From UBA5429 sp942493315 (GTDB taxonomy: Bacteria; Bacteroidota; Bacteroidia; Bacteroidales; WCHB1-69), in contig OW818690.1 of the NCBI GenBank assembly GCA_942493315.1, forward strand, positions 2,046,001 to 2,110,000: a DNA stretch of 64,000 nt. Reading direction: 5' to 3'. The notes beneath the pieces are model-generated. The model was given only the letters and a program-made list of their open reading frames with translations. It did not search any database and was not told where the DNA came from. Positions 24,874-32,741 of this stretch are shown here, in pieces (position 1 is the first letter of the stretch; every line of letters begins with the position of its first letter). Made by a program: the position numbers and the translations under genes.

Positions 24874-26292
24874 ATGAAACAGGAAAATAGAAATAGGACC
24901 TTATTTGGAATCACGTTAATCGCCACTTTGGGTGGATTGTTGTTTGGATACGACACTGCCGTGATATCCGGAACCGTTGAATCGCTCAGAATCAACTTTA
25001 TTGATCCGCAAGGATTGTCGGAATTTGCGGCTAATTCGCTTAAAGGATTTGCTGTTTCGAGTGCATTGATAGGATGTATAATAGGAGGAATAAGTGGCGG
25101 ATTATTGGCATCCCGTCTGGGAAGAAAGAAAACATTGATACTGGCGGCCATCCTGTTGATCATTTCTGCCGTGGGATCCGCTTTTCCGGAGATGCTATTT
25201 GCCCCAATTGGTGGCCATGTAGCAGACTTTCTTCCCCATTTCATCGTATATAGAATCATCGGTGGAGTAGGCGTGGGGCTTGCTTCCATGTTGTCACCGA
25301 TGTATATTGCGGAGATTGCCCCGGCCCATAAGCGTGGACATCTGGTTTCCTGGAATCAGTTTGCGATCATCTTCGGAATGTTGGTGGTCTATTTTGTAAA
25401 TTTCTCCATTGCACGTCAAGGGAGTACCGACTGGCTTCATAGTTTTGGATGGCGTTGGATGTTCTTCTCTGAAAATATTCCAGCAGTGATTTTCTTAGGT
25501 TTGCTATTTATTGTTCCTGAAAGTCCAAGATGGTTGGTGATGAACAATCGGGAACCGGAAGCATTAAAGACGTTGACCCGCATCAATGGAGAGTCGATGG
25601 CCAAAACAATTCTGCAGGAGATCAAATTCAGTGTTGGAGATAAAACCAAAGGGGAGTTGTTCTCTTTCGGATTTTTGATTGTGATCATCGGAATTTTACT
25701 CTCTGTTTTTCAACAATTTGTAGGGATTAATGTGGTATTGTATTATGCACCTGAGATCTTCAAAAAGATGGGAAGCGGAACCGATGTTTCACTTTTACAA
25801 ACGATTATTGTTGGATTTATTAACTTGATTTTTACCGTGATTGCTATTGTTTCGGTTGACAAATTCGGACGTAAACCGTTGATGATCATTGGCGCTTTGG
25901 GGATGGCAATCAGCATGACCGCTTTAGGATTCAGTTTCTATTTTGAACAAGTGGGGATACTCTCTTTGATCTTTATGTTGACTTACGTAGCGGCTTTTGC
26001 GATGAGTTGGGGACCGGTAACATGGGTGTTGTTGTCTGAAATCTTCCCGAACAAGATCAGGGGCAGAGCGATGGCGATTGCGGTAGCGATGCAATGGATC
26101 GCGAACTATCTTGTTTCGTGGACTTTCCCGATGCTCGACGATAGTTCTGTACTCACTGATGCATTCCATCATGGTTTCAGCTATTGGATTTACGCCATCA
26201 TGGGGTTCTTAGCTGCTTTCTTTGTCTGGAAGTTGGTACCGGAAACGAAGGGGAAAACGCTGGAGGAGATGGAGAGATTAGTTAAGAAGTAA
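24874..26292 (+). CDS. xylE: Xylose/proton symporter-type MFS sugar transporter
   Basis: The 472-residue protein has twelve predicted membrane segments and the sugar-porter signatures: FGYDTAVISG in helix 1, GRLGRKKTL in loop 2-3, PESPRWLV after helix 6, QQFVGINVVLYYAPEIFK in helix 7, DKFGRKPL in loop 8-9 and PETKGKTLEEMERL at the end. The QQ-x-x-GIN-x-x-YYAP helix is the substrate-binding region of XylE/GLUT-type carriers. Place in the operon makes xylose the likely substrate. The gene runs into a heptamer array: the last codons AAG AAG TAA belong to the first AAGAAGT units, so the final residues VKK and the stop are in part repeat-derived. Confidence 0.9.
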   Translation: MKQENRNRTLFGITLIATLGGLLFGYDTAVISGTVESLRINFIDPQGLSEFAANSLKGFAVSSALIGCIIGGISGGLLASRLGRKKTLILAAILLIISAVGSAFPEMLFAPIGGHVADFLPHFIVYRIIGGVGVGLASMLSPMYIAEIAPAHKRGHLVSWNQFAIIFGMLVVYFVNFSIARQGSTDWLHSFGWRWMFFSENIPAVIFLGLLFIVPESPRWLVMNNREPEALKTLTRINGESMAKTILQEIKFSVGDKTKGELFSFGFLIVIIGILLSVFQQFVGINVVLYYAPEIFKKMGSGTDVSLLQTIIVGFINLIFTVIAIVSVDKFGRKPLMIIGALGMAISMTALGFSFYFEQVGILSLIFMLTYVAAFAMSWGPVTWVLLSEIFPNKIRGRAMAIAVAMQWIANYLVSWTFPMLDDSSVLTDAFHHGFSYWIYAIMGFLAAFFVWKLVPETKGKTLEEMERLVKK

Positions 26293-26384
26293 GAAGTAAG
26301 AAGTAAGAAGTAAGAAGTAAGAAGTAAGAAGTAAGAAGTAAGAAGTAAGAAGTAAGAGGTAAGAAGTAAGAGGTAAGAGGTAAC
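26283..26384. repeat. AAGAAGT heptamer array overlapping the xylE stop codon
   Basis: About fourteen copies of AAGTAAG/AGGTAAG. The stop codon of xylE (26290-26292) lies within the first units. It separates xylE from the next plus-strand gene. Confidence 0.93.
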
Positions 26385-26434
26385 ATGTAATATTTTTATT
26401 TATTTTTACGAGTGTAAATATGAAATAATTTGAG

Positions 26435-27241
26435 ATGAAATTAATACTGAAAATTTGCTTGTTCATTTTTATAGTAAGTATGATTATATCATGTAAATCT
26501 AAATTAAATGAGCTAAATGAACCCAAAAGTAAAATAGAGTATTGTGTTGTTTATTTTGATTGGGATACTACTTTTGACTTTCATCTTATCAATCGGGAAA
26601 AACTCATTCAAATTAGTGAAGGATCACCATACTTTCAATCAAATTATGATTTTAGTGCTCTTTGGGGGTATAACTATTATTTTTTACCAAAAGGAAAATA
26701 TCTTTATTACATAACTACCTATTTTGGAATGCAAGAAATGTTTTTCTTTTCAATAAACTCAGATACCTTGATTTATATTCCTAACAATTTTCATTATAAG
26801 GAAGTTGATTTTTTTACAGAAAATGATCTTTTAAATACAGATACAATTCAATTATTATATAAGAGTAATGGTTGTTTTCATCGTGATTATGAAAAGTGGA
26901 TTTTAATAAAAGAAAGTCAAACTCATAGGTATAGAATAACAACTGATTATAGCGAAAATTTAATCCAAAACTATTGTTTACTGCCACCATTTGTGAGTGA
27001 TGAAATTATTAAAGATTTGACCAATATTCAGTTGGAGTCTATAAAGTTAAAAAAATTGGCAGATTTAAATGAGTTTCCCTACCTTTCAACTGAAACACAA
27101 GAATTTTATTTAAAAGTTGATGATAAAATATTCAGTTTTTCAGATATTTCTATTCAAGATTGGAATCTATTTGAACAATTGAAATATAAATATTCCATTA
27201 ATAAACAATATGATTCATTAAATACTATAAAATGCTTATAG
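26435..27241 (+). CDS. Lipoprotein of unknown function
   Basis: A 268-residue protein with a lipoprotein signal (FIVSMIISCKSKLNE, Cys near 20). The mature part is rich in aromatic residues and beta strands (YYFLPKGKYLYYITTYFGMQ, DTLIYIPNNFHYKEVDFF) and shows no known motif. Its end overlaps the next gene by 10 nt, so both proteins are made from one transcript and may act together. The codon use is very AT-rich compared with the xyl operon just upstream, a sharp change across the repeat array. Confidence 0.65.
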   Translation: MKLILKICLFIFIVSMIISCKSKLNELNEPKSKIEYCVVYFDWDTTFDFHLINREKLIQISEGSPYFQSNYDFSALWGYNYYFLPKGKYLYYITTYFGMQEMFFFSINSDTLIYIPNNFHYKEVDFFTENDLLNTDTIQLLYKSNGCFHRDYEKWILIKESQTHRYRITTDYSENLIQNYCLLPPFVSDEIIKDLTNIQLESIKLKKLADLNEFPYLSTETQEFYLKVDDKIFSFSDISIQDWNLFEQLKYKYSINKQYDSLNTIKCL

Positions 27242-27813
27242 AAAATAACCATAATTTAGTAATTGAGTTATTCAAAAAATATGATAGTGACTTTGAAGTG
27301 TTTGATTATAAACAATCACTTCTGGAGTGGACTGAAGTGCTGGAAAAATCATTATTATTGAATCAATACAAAGAGTATCAATTTATTGAATATTCCAAAA
27401 TCCATAATGTGTCAGATGCGCATCTGTTTGTTATAGAGGTATTTTATTATGTCTATTCAGGAAAAACAAGATATTTAGATTCTGAATATCAATTATTTGG
27501 AGTCAAAACATTAGATTCAAATTATGGGAATTTATTGATTCGTCCTGAATCATTTGGAGATAAAGTTTCCGATCTTTTTGTGCATCAAGATATTGATTTT
27601 AGAGGATTTCCTGCGTTTTCTAAGAAATACTTTTTCCTTGATGATCAATCCGGTTTTGGTGAAATGTTCGCGAAACCAAATCGGCTAATGCTCATCGAAA
27701 AATTTGATGATCTATTTATTGAAGTGTCAGGTAATAAGATGATTATAAAATTTTCAAAACAAGTAAATGAAGCGGATTTTCACAGTATGATTCAGATCTT
27801 GAAAGAGATCTAA
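27232..27813 (+). CDS. Cytoplasmic protein of unknown function
   Basis: A 193-residue soluble protein without signal peptide, starting inside the last codons of the lipoprotein gene (10-nt overlap). It is mixed alpha/beta, with a compact hydrophobic core around FPAFSKKYFFLDDQSGFG, LMLIEKFDDLFIEVSGN and KMIIKFSKQVNEADFHSMIQ. The late part resembles beta-sheet domains of proteins that monitor their own content, but I cannot name a family. The overlap argues that the membrane-anchored partner and this protein are translationally coupled. Confidence 0.6.
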   Translation: MLIENNHNLVIELFKKYDSDFEVFDYKQSLLEWTEVLEKSLLLNQYKEYQFIEYSKIHNVSDAHLFVIEVFYYVYSGKTRYLDSEYQLFGVKTLDSNYGNLLIRPESFGDKVSDLFVHQDIDFRGFPAFSKKYFFLDDQSGFGEMFAKPNRLMLIEKFDDLFIEVSGNKMIIKFSKQVNEADFHSMIQILKEI

Positions 27814-27814
27814 A

Positions 27815-28603
27815 TCAATGTTTATCTTTATCCACTTTCATGTAACGGATATAAAATTTATCAGCGGATGCATTATTGAGATACATGATTACACTGCCGG
27901 TACTTTCACCACAAAACTCTTCACTTTTGGATTCTAATAGTTCCCCTTCCGGATAATTGGTGATTTCGGAAATGAAAAACTGATTTTCAAAACGAATGAG
28001 GTTTTTAGATTGCCCTACAGAATAGGCAATTTTGTTACTGAAAATAAATGGAGTATCCTCTTTAGAGAAATTTTTAGTTTTAATTTTTCTTTTTGTTGGA
28101 TATTTGTAAAGATCACAATCACGGATTAACGATTTATTAATCGTATACTCAGAAATAACCTTGGCAGTCTTAGGTGGAATACAAACTATTTTTTCTTCAC
28201 TAAACGAAACAGAATAGGCTGAATTAGTGATCACATTCACCGGATATCCACTATTCTTTTTATCGGGAAGTTGCTGATTACTTATCCCGGAACTGGTAGA
28301 GTTGGTAAATGTTCTGTTTTTAAAATAGTTGTAAGAGATCCCATTTAAGACAAAGAAACTCTCTTCTAAATTAACATAAATATTCTCATTGGATTTGTTG
28401 TAAAAACGAAATCCCATATTTCCCCCTTCATCCCACAGATTGTAATAAACTATACAATTGTCATCTTCATACACCAATTGATTATCCTTCAATATGGTAT
28501 TTTCAGAAGGAATGGTTTTGTAAACCTGATAAAATGAGGTTGATACACAAGCAGTAAACATAACTGTTGTTAAAACAGCGATTAGAATTTTTTGGATTTT
28601 CAT
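27815..28603 (-). CDS. Lipoprotein of unknown function
   Basis: A 262-residue protein with a lipoprotein signal (TVMFTACVSTSF, Cys near 19). The mature part has YQVYKTIPSENTILKDNQLV, EDDNCIVYYNLWDEGGNMGF and RFYNKSNENIYVNLEESFFV, a pattern I have seen in small envelope proteins of Bacteroidota, with NKSLIRDCDLY and GESTGSVIMYLNNASADKFY later on. No enzymatic motif. The gene faces the plus-strand gene at 27232 with only one base between stops, and no terminator hairpin is evident there. Confidence 0.62.
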   Translation of the reverse strand: MKIQKILIAVLTTVMFTACVSTSFYQVYKTIPSENTILKDNQLVYEDDNCIVYYNLWDEGGNMGFRFYNKSNENIYVNLEESFFVLNGISYNYFKNRTFTNSTSSGISNQQLPDKKNSGYPVNVITNSAYSVSFSEEKIVCIPPKTAKVISEYTINKSLIRDCDLYKYPTKRKIKTKNFSKEDTPFIFSNKIAYSVGQSKNLIRFENQFFISEITNYPEGELLESKSEEFCGESTGSVIMYLNNASADKFYIRYMKVDKDKH

Positions 28604-28682
28604 TGTTCCGAATTTTAAAATTAAATAATGTTTTTTAATTCATCAAGGAGTCAATGTGATAGGATTCATCTATTTTGAGAAT

Positions 28683-28691
28683 GCAAATATA
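28683..28691 (-). promoter_or_regulatory. Promoter -7 box TATATTTG for the lipoprotein at 27815
   Basis: Exact TAnnTTTG followed by C, 79 nt ahead of the start at 28603. Confidence 0.55.
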
Positions 28692-28697
28692 AATAAA

Positions 28698-28810
28698 ATT
28701 TGCAAATGCTCAATGTGCTCATTATTCATTATTCATTCGTCCTTAGTCTTTTGTCCTTTGTCCTTCGTCCTATTAGAACACAAATTTACACTGAATTAAG
28801 TGGTTTAAGA
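28698..28810. repeat. Composite repeat (ATGCTC words, CATTATT, GTCCTTT heptamers, AACACA module)
   Basis: Plus-strand order: AATGCTCAATGTGCTC, ATTATTCATTATTCATTC, GTCCTTAGTCTTTTGTCC then GTCCTTTGTCCTTCGTCC, TATTAGAACACAAATTTACA and GTGGTTTAAGATTAAA, reaching the stop of the DUF4143 ATPase gene at 28811. Confidence 0.85.
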
Positions 28811-30112
28811 TTAAATTAAGCTCTCGTTTAGTGCATATAAAGGGAAATTTGTCATCCAACTCTCTTGTTGGTAGTTTGATAAAGAGCTTTTAATCGCTAT
28901 TTTTGGTTTGATTCGCTCGCAATAAATTTTAAAACTGGACGATTTTAAATTTTCTCCTGCTTTTACCTCAATTGGAATCAGATCACCTGTTTCATTTTCT
29001 ATTAAAAAGTCAAGTTCATATCTACCATTATCAAAAGTATAGTAATGAATTGTAAGATCTTCGTTTAATAGAAGTTGTTGAAATACAAATTGTTCTGATA
29101 ACGCACCTTTAAATTCCTCAAAAACGGTATTTCCTTCTAGCAATGTTTTAGCTTTAAGCTTAGACAAAGCCCCAAGTAATCCTAAATCATTAAGATATAA
29201 CTTGAAACTTGAAAAGTCCTGATAAGAAACCAATGGAGTGCCAGGTTTAGTTACCGCAAAAACTTTATGCAATACCCCAGCATCTGTTAACCATTGAATC
29301 GCTAATTCAAATTCCTTTGCTCTTCCTCCAGACTTTAATACTCCGTAAATGAATTTTCGATTTTCTTTTGATAGTTGAGATGGAATGCTATCCCAAACCA
29401 AATTTATTCTTGGAATTAACTCTTTGGGAGCATGTTTGGAAAAGTCATTTCTATAATTTTTGAGGATTTTATTTTGGATTTGTCTTGCTTTTATCCAATC
29501 GCGATTTTCTGCAAAAACTCTCACTGCTTCAGGCATTCCTCCAACAAAAAAGTAGTATTTTAAGTACTCTTTAAATTTTTCATGAAAAATGGGCATCATG
29601 TCAAAACGCTTTTCATTCAATACTTTAGCTAACCCATATTCTTCACCCATAGCAATTAGAAACTCATAAAATGACATGGGATACAAAGTCATAATGTCAA
29701 CCTTGCCCACGGGAAACGATACTCCAGGATGTAAATTAATTCCAAGTAATGAACCAGCTGCAATAATTTGATATTCAGGAGCCTCTTCTGAAAAGTATTT
29801 TAATGAAGTGATTCCTCTCGGAGCTGCCTGAATTTCATCTAAAACGATTAATGTATCTTCTGGAGTGATTTTAAATCCGGAATAAAACTCAAAAGCTGTT
29901 ATTAATCTTTTTGGATCAAGATCATTTAAAAAAATTGATTGCATCTCTTCAGCTCGTTCAAAATTAATATAGACCATTTGCCTATATTCAGTTCTTCCAA
30001 ATTCCTGAAGAAGATAGGTTTTCCCTACTTGTCTTGCCCCATAAAATATGAGTGGTTTTTTTGAATTGTCTAATTTCCAATTAATCAAGTCTATATATTT
30101 ACATCTATACAT
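28811..30112 (-). CDS. AAA-type ATPase with DUF4143 domain
   Basis: The 433-residue protein has a P-loop GARQVGKTYLLQEFG near residue 26, a Walker B region LIVLDEIQAAPR near 95, the sensor-like IIAAGSLLGI and, from about 215, the DUF4143 part (KEFELAIQWLTDAGVLHKVF, LYLNDLGLLGALSK, PD-ExK-like YELDFLIENETGDLIPIEVK). The C-terminal ELDFLI..E-x-K pattern resembles a restriction-type nuclease core. Family members are common and poorly understood. Promoter box 54 nt upstream. A C-terminal fragment of a related gene lies at 37232. Confidence 0.88.
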   Translation of the reverse strand: MYRCKYIDLINWKLDNSKKPLIFYGARQVGKTYLLQEFGRTEYRQMVYINFERAEEMQSIFLNDLDPKRLITAFEFYSGFKITPEDTLIVLDEIQAAPRGITSLKYFSEEAPEYQIIAAGSLLGINLHPGVSFPVGKVDIMTLYPMSFYEFLIAMGEEYGLAKVLNEKRFDMMPIFHEKFKEYLKYYFFVGGMPEAVRVFAENRDWIKARQIQNKILKNYRNDFSKHAPKELIPRINLVWDSIPSQLSKENRKFIYGVLKSGGRAKEFELAIQWLTDAGVLHKVFAVTKPGTPLVSYQDFSSFKLYLNDLGLLGALSKLKAKTLLEGNTVFEEFKGALSEQFVFQQLLLNEDLTIHYYTFDNGRYELDFLIENETGDLIPIEVKAGENLKSSSFKIYCERIKPKIAIKSSLSNYQQESWMTNFPLYALNESLI

Positions 30113-30166
30113 AAAAAAGCATTAAATTAATAAATCTTATTACATTTATTATCAGTAAAATAATGT

Positions 30167-30175
30167 GCAAATATA
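30167..30175 (-). promoter_or_regulatory. Promoter -7 box TATATTTG for the DUF4143 ATPase
   Basis: Exact TAnnTTTG followed by C, 54 nt ahead of the start at 30112. Confidence 0.58.
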
Positions 30176-30204
30176 CACTTTTTTTCACAATGATTTATAA
30201 TGCT

Positions 30205-30440
30205 ACGAATAAATGAAAAATGAAAAATGAAAAATTGAACATGGATGACACGGATTGAATGTCAATAGTCGATGGGCAATAGACGATAGTCGATAGTGCT
30301 GAAAATAAGACATTCAATTAGCTTATTTGCTTATTATCACATTAGCTTATTATTAATCTGTGGTCATCGTTTAATCAGTGTCATCAGCGTTCTATTAAAA
30401 TTAATAATGCCACGAATTCACGAATTATAAACGAATTCAT
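30205..30440. repeat. Composite repeat with inverted CAGATG-type arms
   Basis: Plus-strand order: AAATGAAAAATGAAAAATGA, GAACATGGATGACACGGATT, a CGATAGT heptamer region (30262-30298), GACATTCAATTAGC with TTAGCTTATT words, AATCTGTGGTCATCGTTTAA, CAGTGTCATCAGCGTTCTA, ATGCCACGAATTCACGAATT. The left GAAC...GGATGACACGG and right TGTCATCAGCGTTC arms are inverted. The final TTCATTTTTCATTTT overlaps the end of the lyase gene. This 324-bp spacer has no gene. Confidence 0.85.
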
Positions 30441-32533
30441 TTTTCATTTTGTATCATTATTTCAACCGATTTCCCTGCAAAATCCCCTTGCGGCAACTCA
30501 ATTAATAAAGTGCTTGTTTTTCGATCGGGTTCAACTTGGTTACCCTTCAGATATTTGCTGAATTGGAGCGTGATCAACTCCGGATTTTTACTTTCACACA
30601 ACGGATTACCCACCGAGATCTCAATAACCGAGTTTTTTTCAATAATCATAACGGCACATGGATTGTCAACCGTTAGCGTTGTTGAATCAGATAATTGTAA
30701 AGTTCCCGCTTCGTAAAAATGGATCTGCGTAATGTTGAGCTTTTTGTGATATACCGCCTGGATCGATTTGGTGTTGCTTAAAATCTGAATCGGATTGTTT
30801 TCCCGATACCAATTTAAATCCACTTCACTACAATTGGGATATACAACGTACGCATACGATTCATCCCTTGGGTTTTTCCCGTGCTCAATCCCTAAACTGA
30901 ATAAGGACGTTTTATTTTTGATCTCACAACTGATCGCAAAATGATTTGAATCTTGCAGATTGATGTACCCAATGCTGTCTTGTAAAAACCACTCAGGATT
31001 GTTGACTTTTGTGGTCCCGGAGCCGATTGGAACCGTTTTGATGGTTTGGTTTTCAGCGTAAATGACCGGCGTCTTTTGGATCACCTGATTTAATGTGGTG
31101 ATAACGCTATCTCTTCCAAACCTTTGAGAAATGCCACACCCCAATGCGACTAACTCATCGTCAAAATAGAACCAGCTCTTGGTAGCTTCTAAGTTCTTTT
31201 TGTCGTAAATAAACCCTATGGTGCCGTACTCTTGATTAGAAACCCCGCCGGCGTAAGGATTGTTGTTTCTGCTGTTCTTTCCCCATTCAACTGATGGTAA
31301 TTTATTCTCTCCTTGTTCTGCAGTGGTCCCAGGCCACTGACGAGGATTCATTACCTTAAAATAGGGCGTTTCGTATTCCATTCCAGTTCTGAATATGAAA
31401 TTTATTCCCGCGGAAGTGTAGTAATTGTCTAACCCATCGCCATTTCCGGATTCCATCCCGATTGTCCGGGTAGAAGTTAATCGGGAACTCACGTAATACC
31501 TTTCACGACGATGAATCATGTAATCAAAACGCCAAAATAACCTGTTTCCCAGCAATTTCATTTCAGTGTCCTGATCTTTGAAAATCCGGTCTTGTATTTG
31601 GATTAGTTGTTGTTGCTGTGGCGATTCTTGCGAGATCATCAACTTCAGATTGTTTTGATATCGGGAATTGAGTGTTGCATTGGGTCTCCTTCCTGTCTGT
31701 GCCGGATCCTGATGCTTTTTGTAAACATACCACTGCATCCCGTTGATGATGTGATTGTCCAAAACAGTTAATTCTGTAGTGCCGACGCTATAAATGGTTC
31801 CTTTGCATAGATCAAGATAGGATAAGATCGAATTGAGATACTCTTGCTGGTAATTGGCATAGAGTTGCCTCCCCTGAAAGCTATGTTGGGAGAACATCCA
31901 GTCGGGTTCAATCCCTTCTCCAACAGTCTGTACAACAATTAAATCCTTGATCTGTTGCTGAAATCTTTTTAAAAGGGTGTCATTTTCCGTGAGGATGGCA
32001 GCGGGCAAAGCGGCGAAGATTTTATCAGCTCCGTTAGCACCTTCCATATGATCGTTTTTGTTATAAGCCCAAAGTAAATAATCAATAGCTTGCTGAAACA
32101 ATTCAGGATGGTCGGTTTTTAGCTCTTGATTCATCAAAAATAGACTTATCCCCAATGCTTTTGGATATCCTACGTGCCGGAACCACCAGTTGGATGGTCT
32201 GTGATCTGTGGTGATCCAATATTGTAACGATCTGATAATGTGATTTTTAATAATTGTATCCCGGTAATAACTATTGCCAACAGATTGGTAGGCACCGGCT
32301 AAAACCCGTAAATGTGTCAAATGGATACTAATGTCGATTTTTGATTGGTAGTCAATATCGGAAAAGGAACCATCAGGGTTGAGAAATTTTAGAGTGCTCT
32401 TTACTTCATTTTCACTGGGTGTATATATGATACTTTGTAAATATCTGTTATACAGTGTGTCTATATCGGAACCGAATACATGTAAATAGGAACAAAGAGT
32501 CAGAATAAGAACAAAAATAAGATGTTTCTTCAT
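30437..32533 (-). CDS. Polysaccharide lyase family 8 (chondroitin/hyaluronate/xanthan lyase type)
   Basis: I start at 32533 (698 residues), where MKKHLIFVLILTLCSYLHVF is a signal peptide; the box 29 nt upstream supports this. The N-terminal half is an alpha/alpha toroid with EGANGADKIFAALPAAIL (the Asn of the family's active site) and WMFSQHSFQGRQLYANYQQ (His and Tyr candidates), then TGRRPNATLNSRY; the C-terminal half is the family's beta-sandwich. Length fits chondroitin AC lyase (about 700). It would cleave uronic-acid-containing chains by beta-elimination in the periplasm. Which glycan is open: no sulfatase or glycuronyl hydrolase is adjacent. The last residues NEK and the stop are encoded by AATGAAAAATGA, part of a heptamer repeat. 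Confidence 0.85.
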   Translation of the reverse strand: MKKHLIFVLILTLCSYLHVFGSDIDTLYNRYLQSIIYTPSENEVKSTLKFLNPDGSFSDIDYQSKIDISIHLTHLRVLAGAYQSVGNSYYRDTIIKNHIIRSLQYWITTDHRPSNWWFRHVGYPKALGISLFLMNQELKTDHPELFQQAIDYLLWAYNKNDHMEGANGADKIFAALPAAILTENDTLLKRFQQQIKDLIVVQTVGEGIEPDWMFSQHSFQGRQLYANYQQEYLNSILSYLDLCKGTIYSVGTTELTVLDNHIINGMQWYVYKKHQDPAQTGRRPNATLNSRYQNNLKLMISQESPQQQQLIQIQDRIFKDQDTEMKLLGNRLFWRFDYMIHRRERYYVSSRLTSTRTIGMESGNGDGLDNYYTSAGINFIFRTGMEYETPYFKVMNPRQWPGTTAEQGENKLPSVEWGKNSRNNNPYAGGVSNQEYGTIGFIYDKKNLEATKSWFYFDDELVALGCGISQRFGRDSVITTLNQVIQKTPVIYAENQTIKTVPIGSGTTKVNNPEWFLQDSIGYINLQDSNHFAISCEIKNKTSLFSLGIEHGKNPRDESYAYVVYPNCSEVDLNWYRENNPIQILSNTKSIQAVYHKKLNITQIHFYEAGTLQLSDSTTLTVDNPCAVMIIEKNSVIEISVGNPLCESKNPELITLQFSKYLKGNQVEPDRKTSTLLIELPQGDFAGKSVEIMIQNEK

Positions 32534-32562
32534 GGAATCAATTGAATTTGTTTTGATGAAAT

Positions 32563-32571
32563 GCAAAAATA
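32563..32571 (-). promoter_or_regulatory. Promoter -7 box TATTTTTG for the polysaccharide lyase
   Basis: Exact TAnnTTTG followed by C, 29 nt ahead of the start at 32533. Confidence 0.58.
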
Positions 32572-32618
32572 GGAAAAAATGTTTTATATAAAAAACAAAA
32601 GTGTATTAACACCAAGAA

Positions 32619-32741
32619 TTAATTTAGCCAATTAGCCAATTAGTAAATTAGCCAATTAAAAAAAAGCTACGAATTAATAATTAGTAAATTAGTAAAATAA
32701 CTTCCTTTAACTATCGACTATTGACCGTGGACTATCGACCT
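32619..32741. repeat. Composite repeat (TTAGCCAA octamers, GCTACGAATT, CGATAGT words)
   Basis: Plus-strand order: TTAGCCAATTAGCCAATTAG octamers, AGCTACGAATTAATAATTAG, and ACTATCGACTATTGACC with ACTATCGACC heptamers. The heptamers touch the stop codon (32740-32742) of IMP dehydrogenase. Confidence 0.85.

Noticed and set aside
11677..26384. Heptamer arrays as CRISPR arrays
   Set aside because: Units are 7 bases with no unique spacers, and no cas genes are present.
30437..32533. Polysaccharide utilisation locus around the family 8 lyase
   Set aside because: No SusC/SusD pair, sulfatase or unsaturated glucuronyl hydrolase is adjacent; the TonB receptor at 1827 is 28 kb away.
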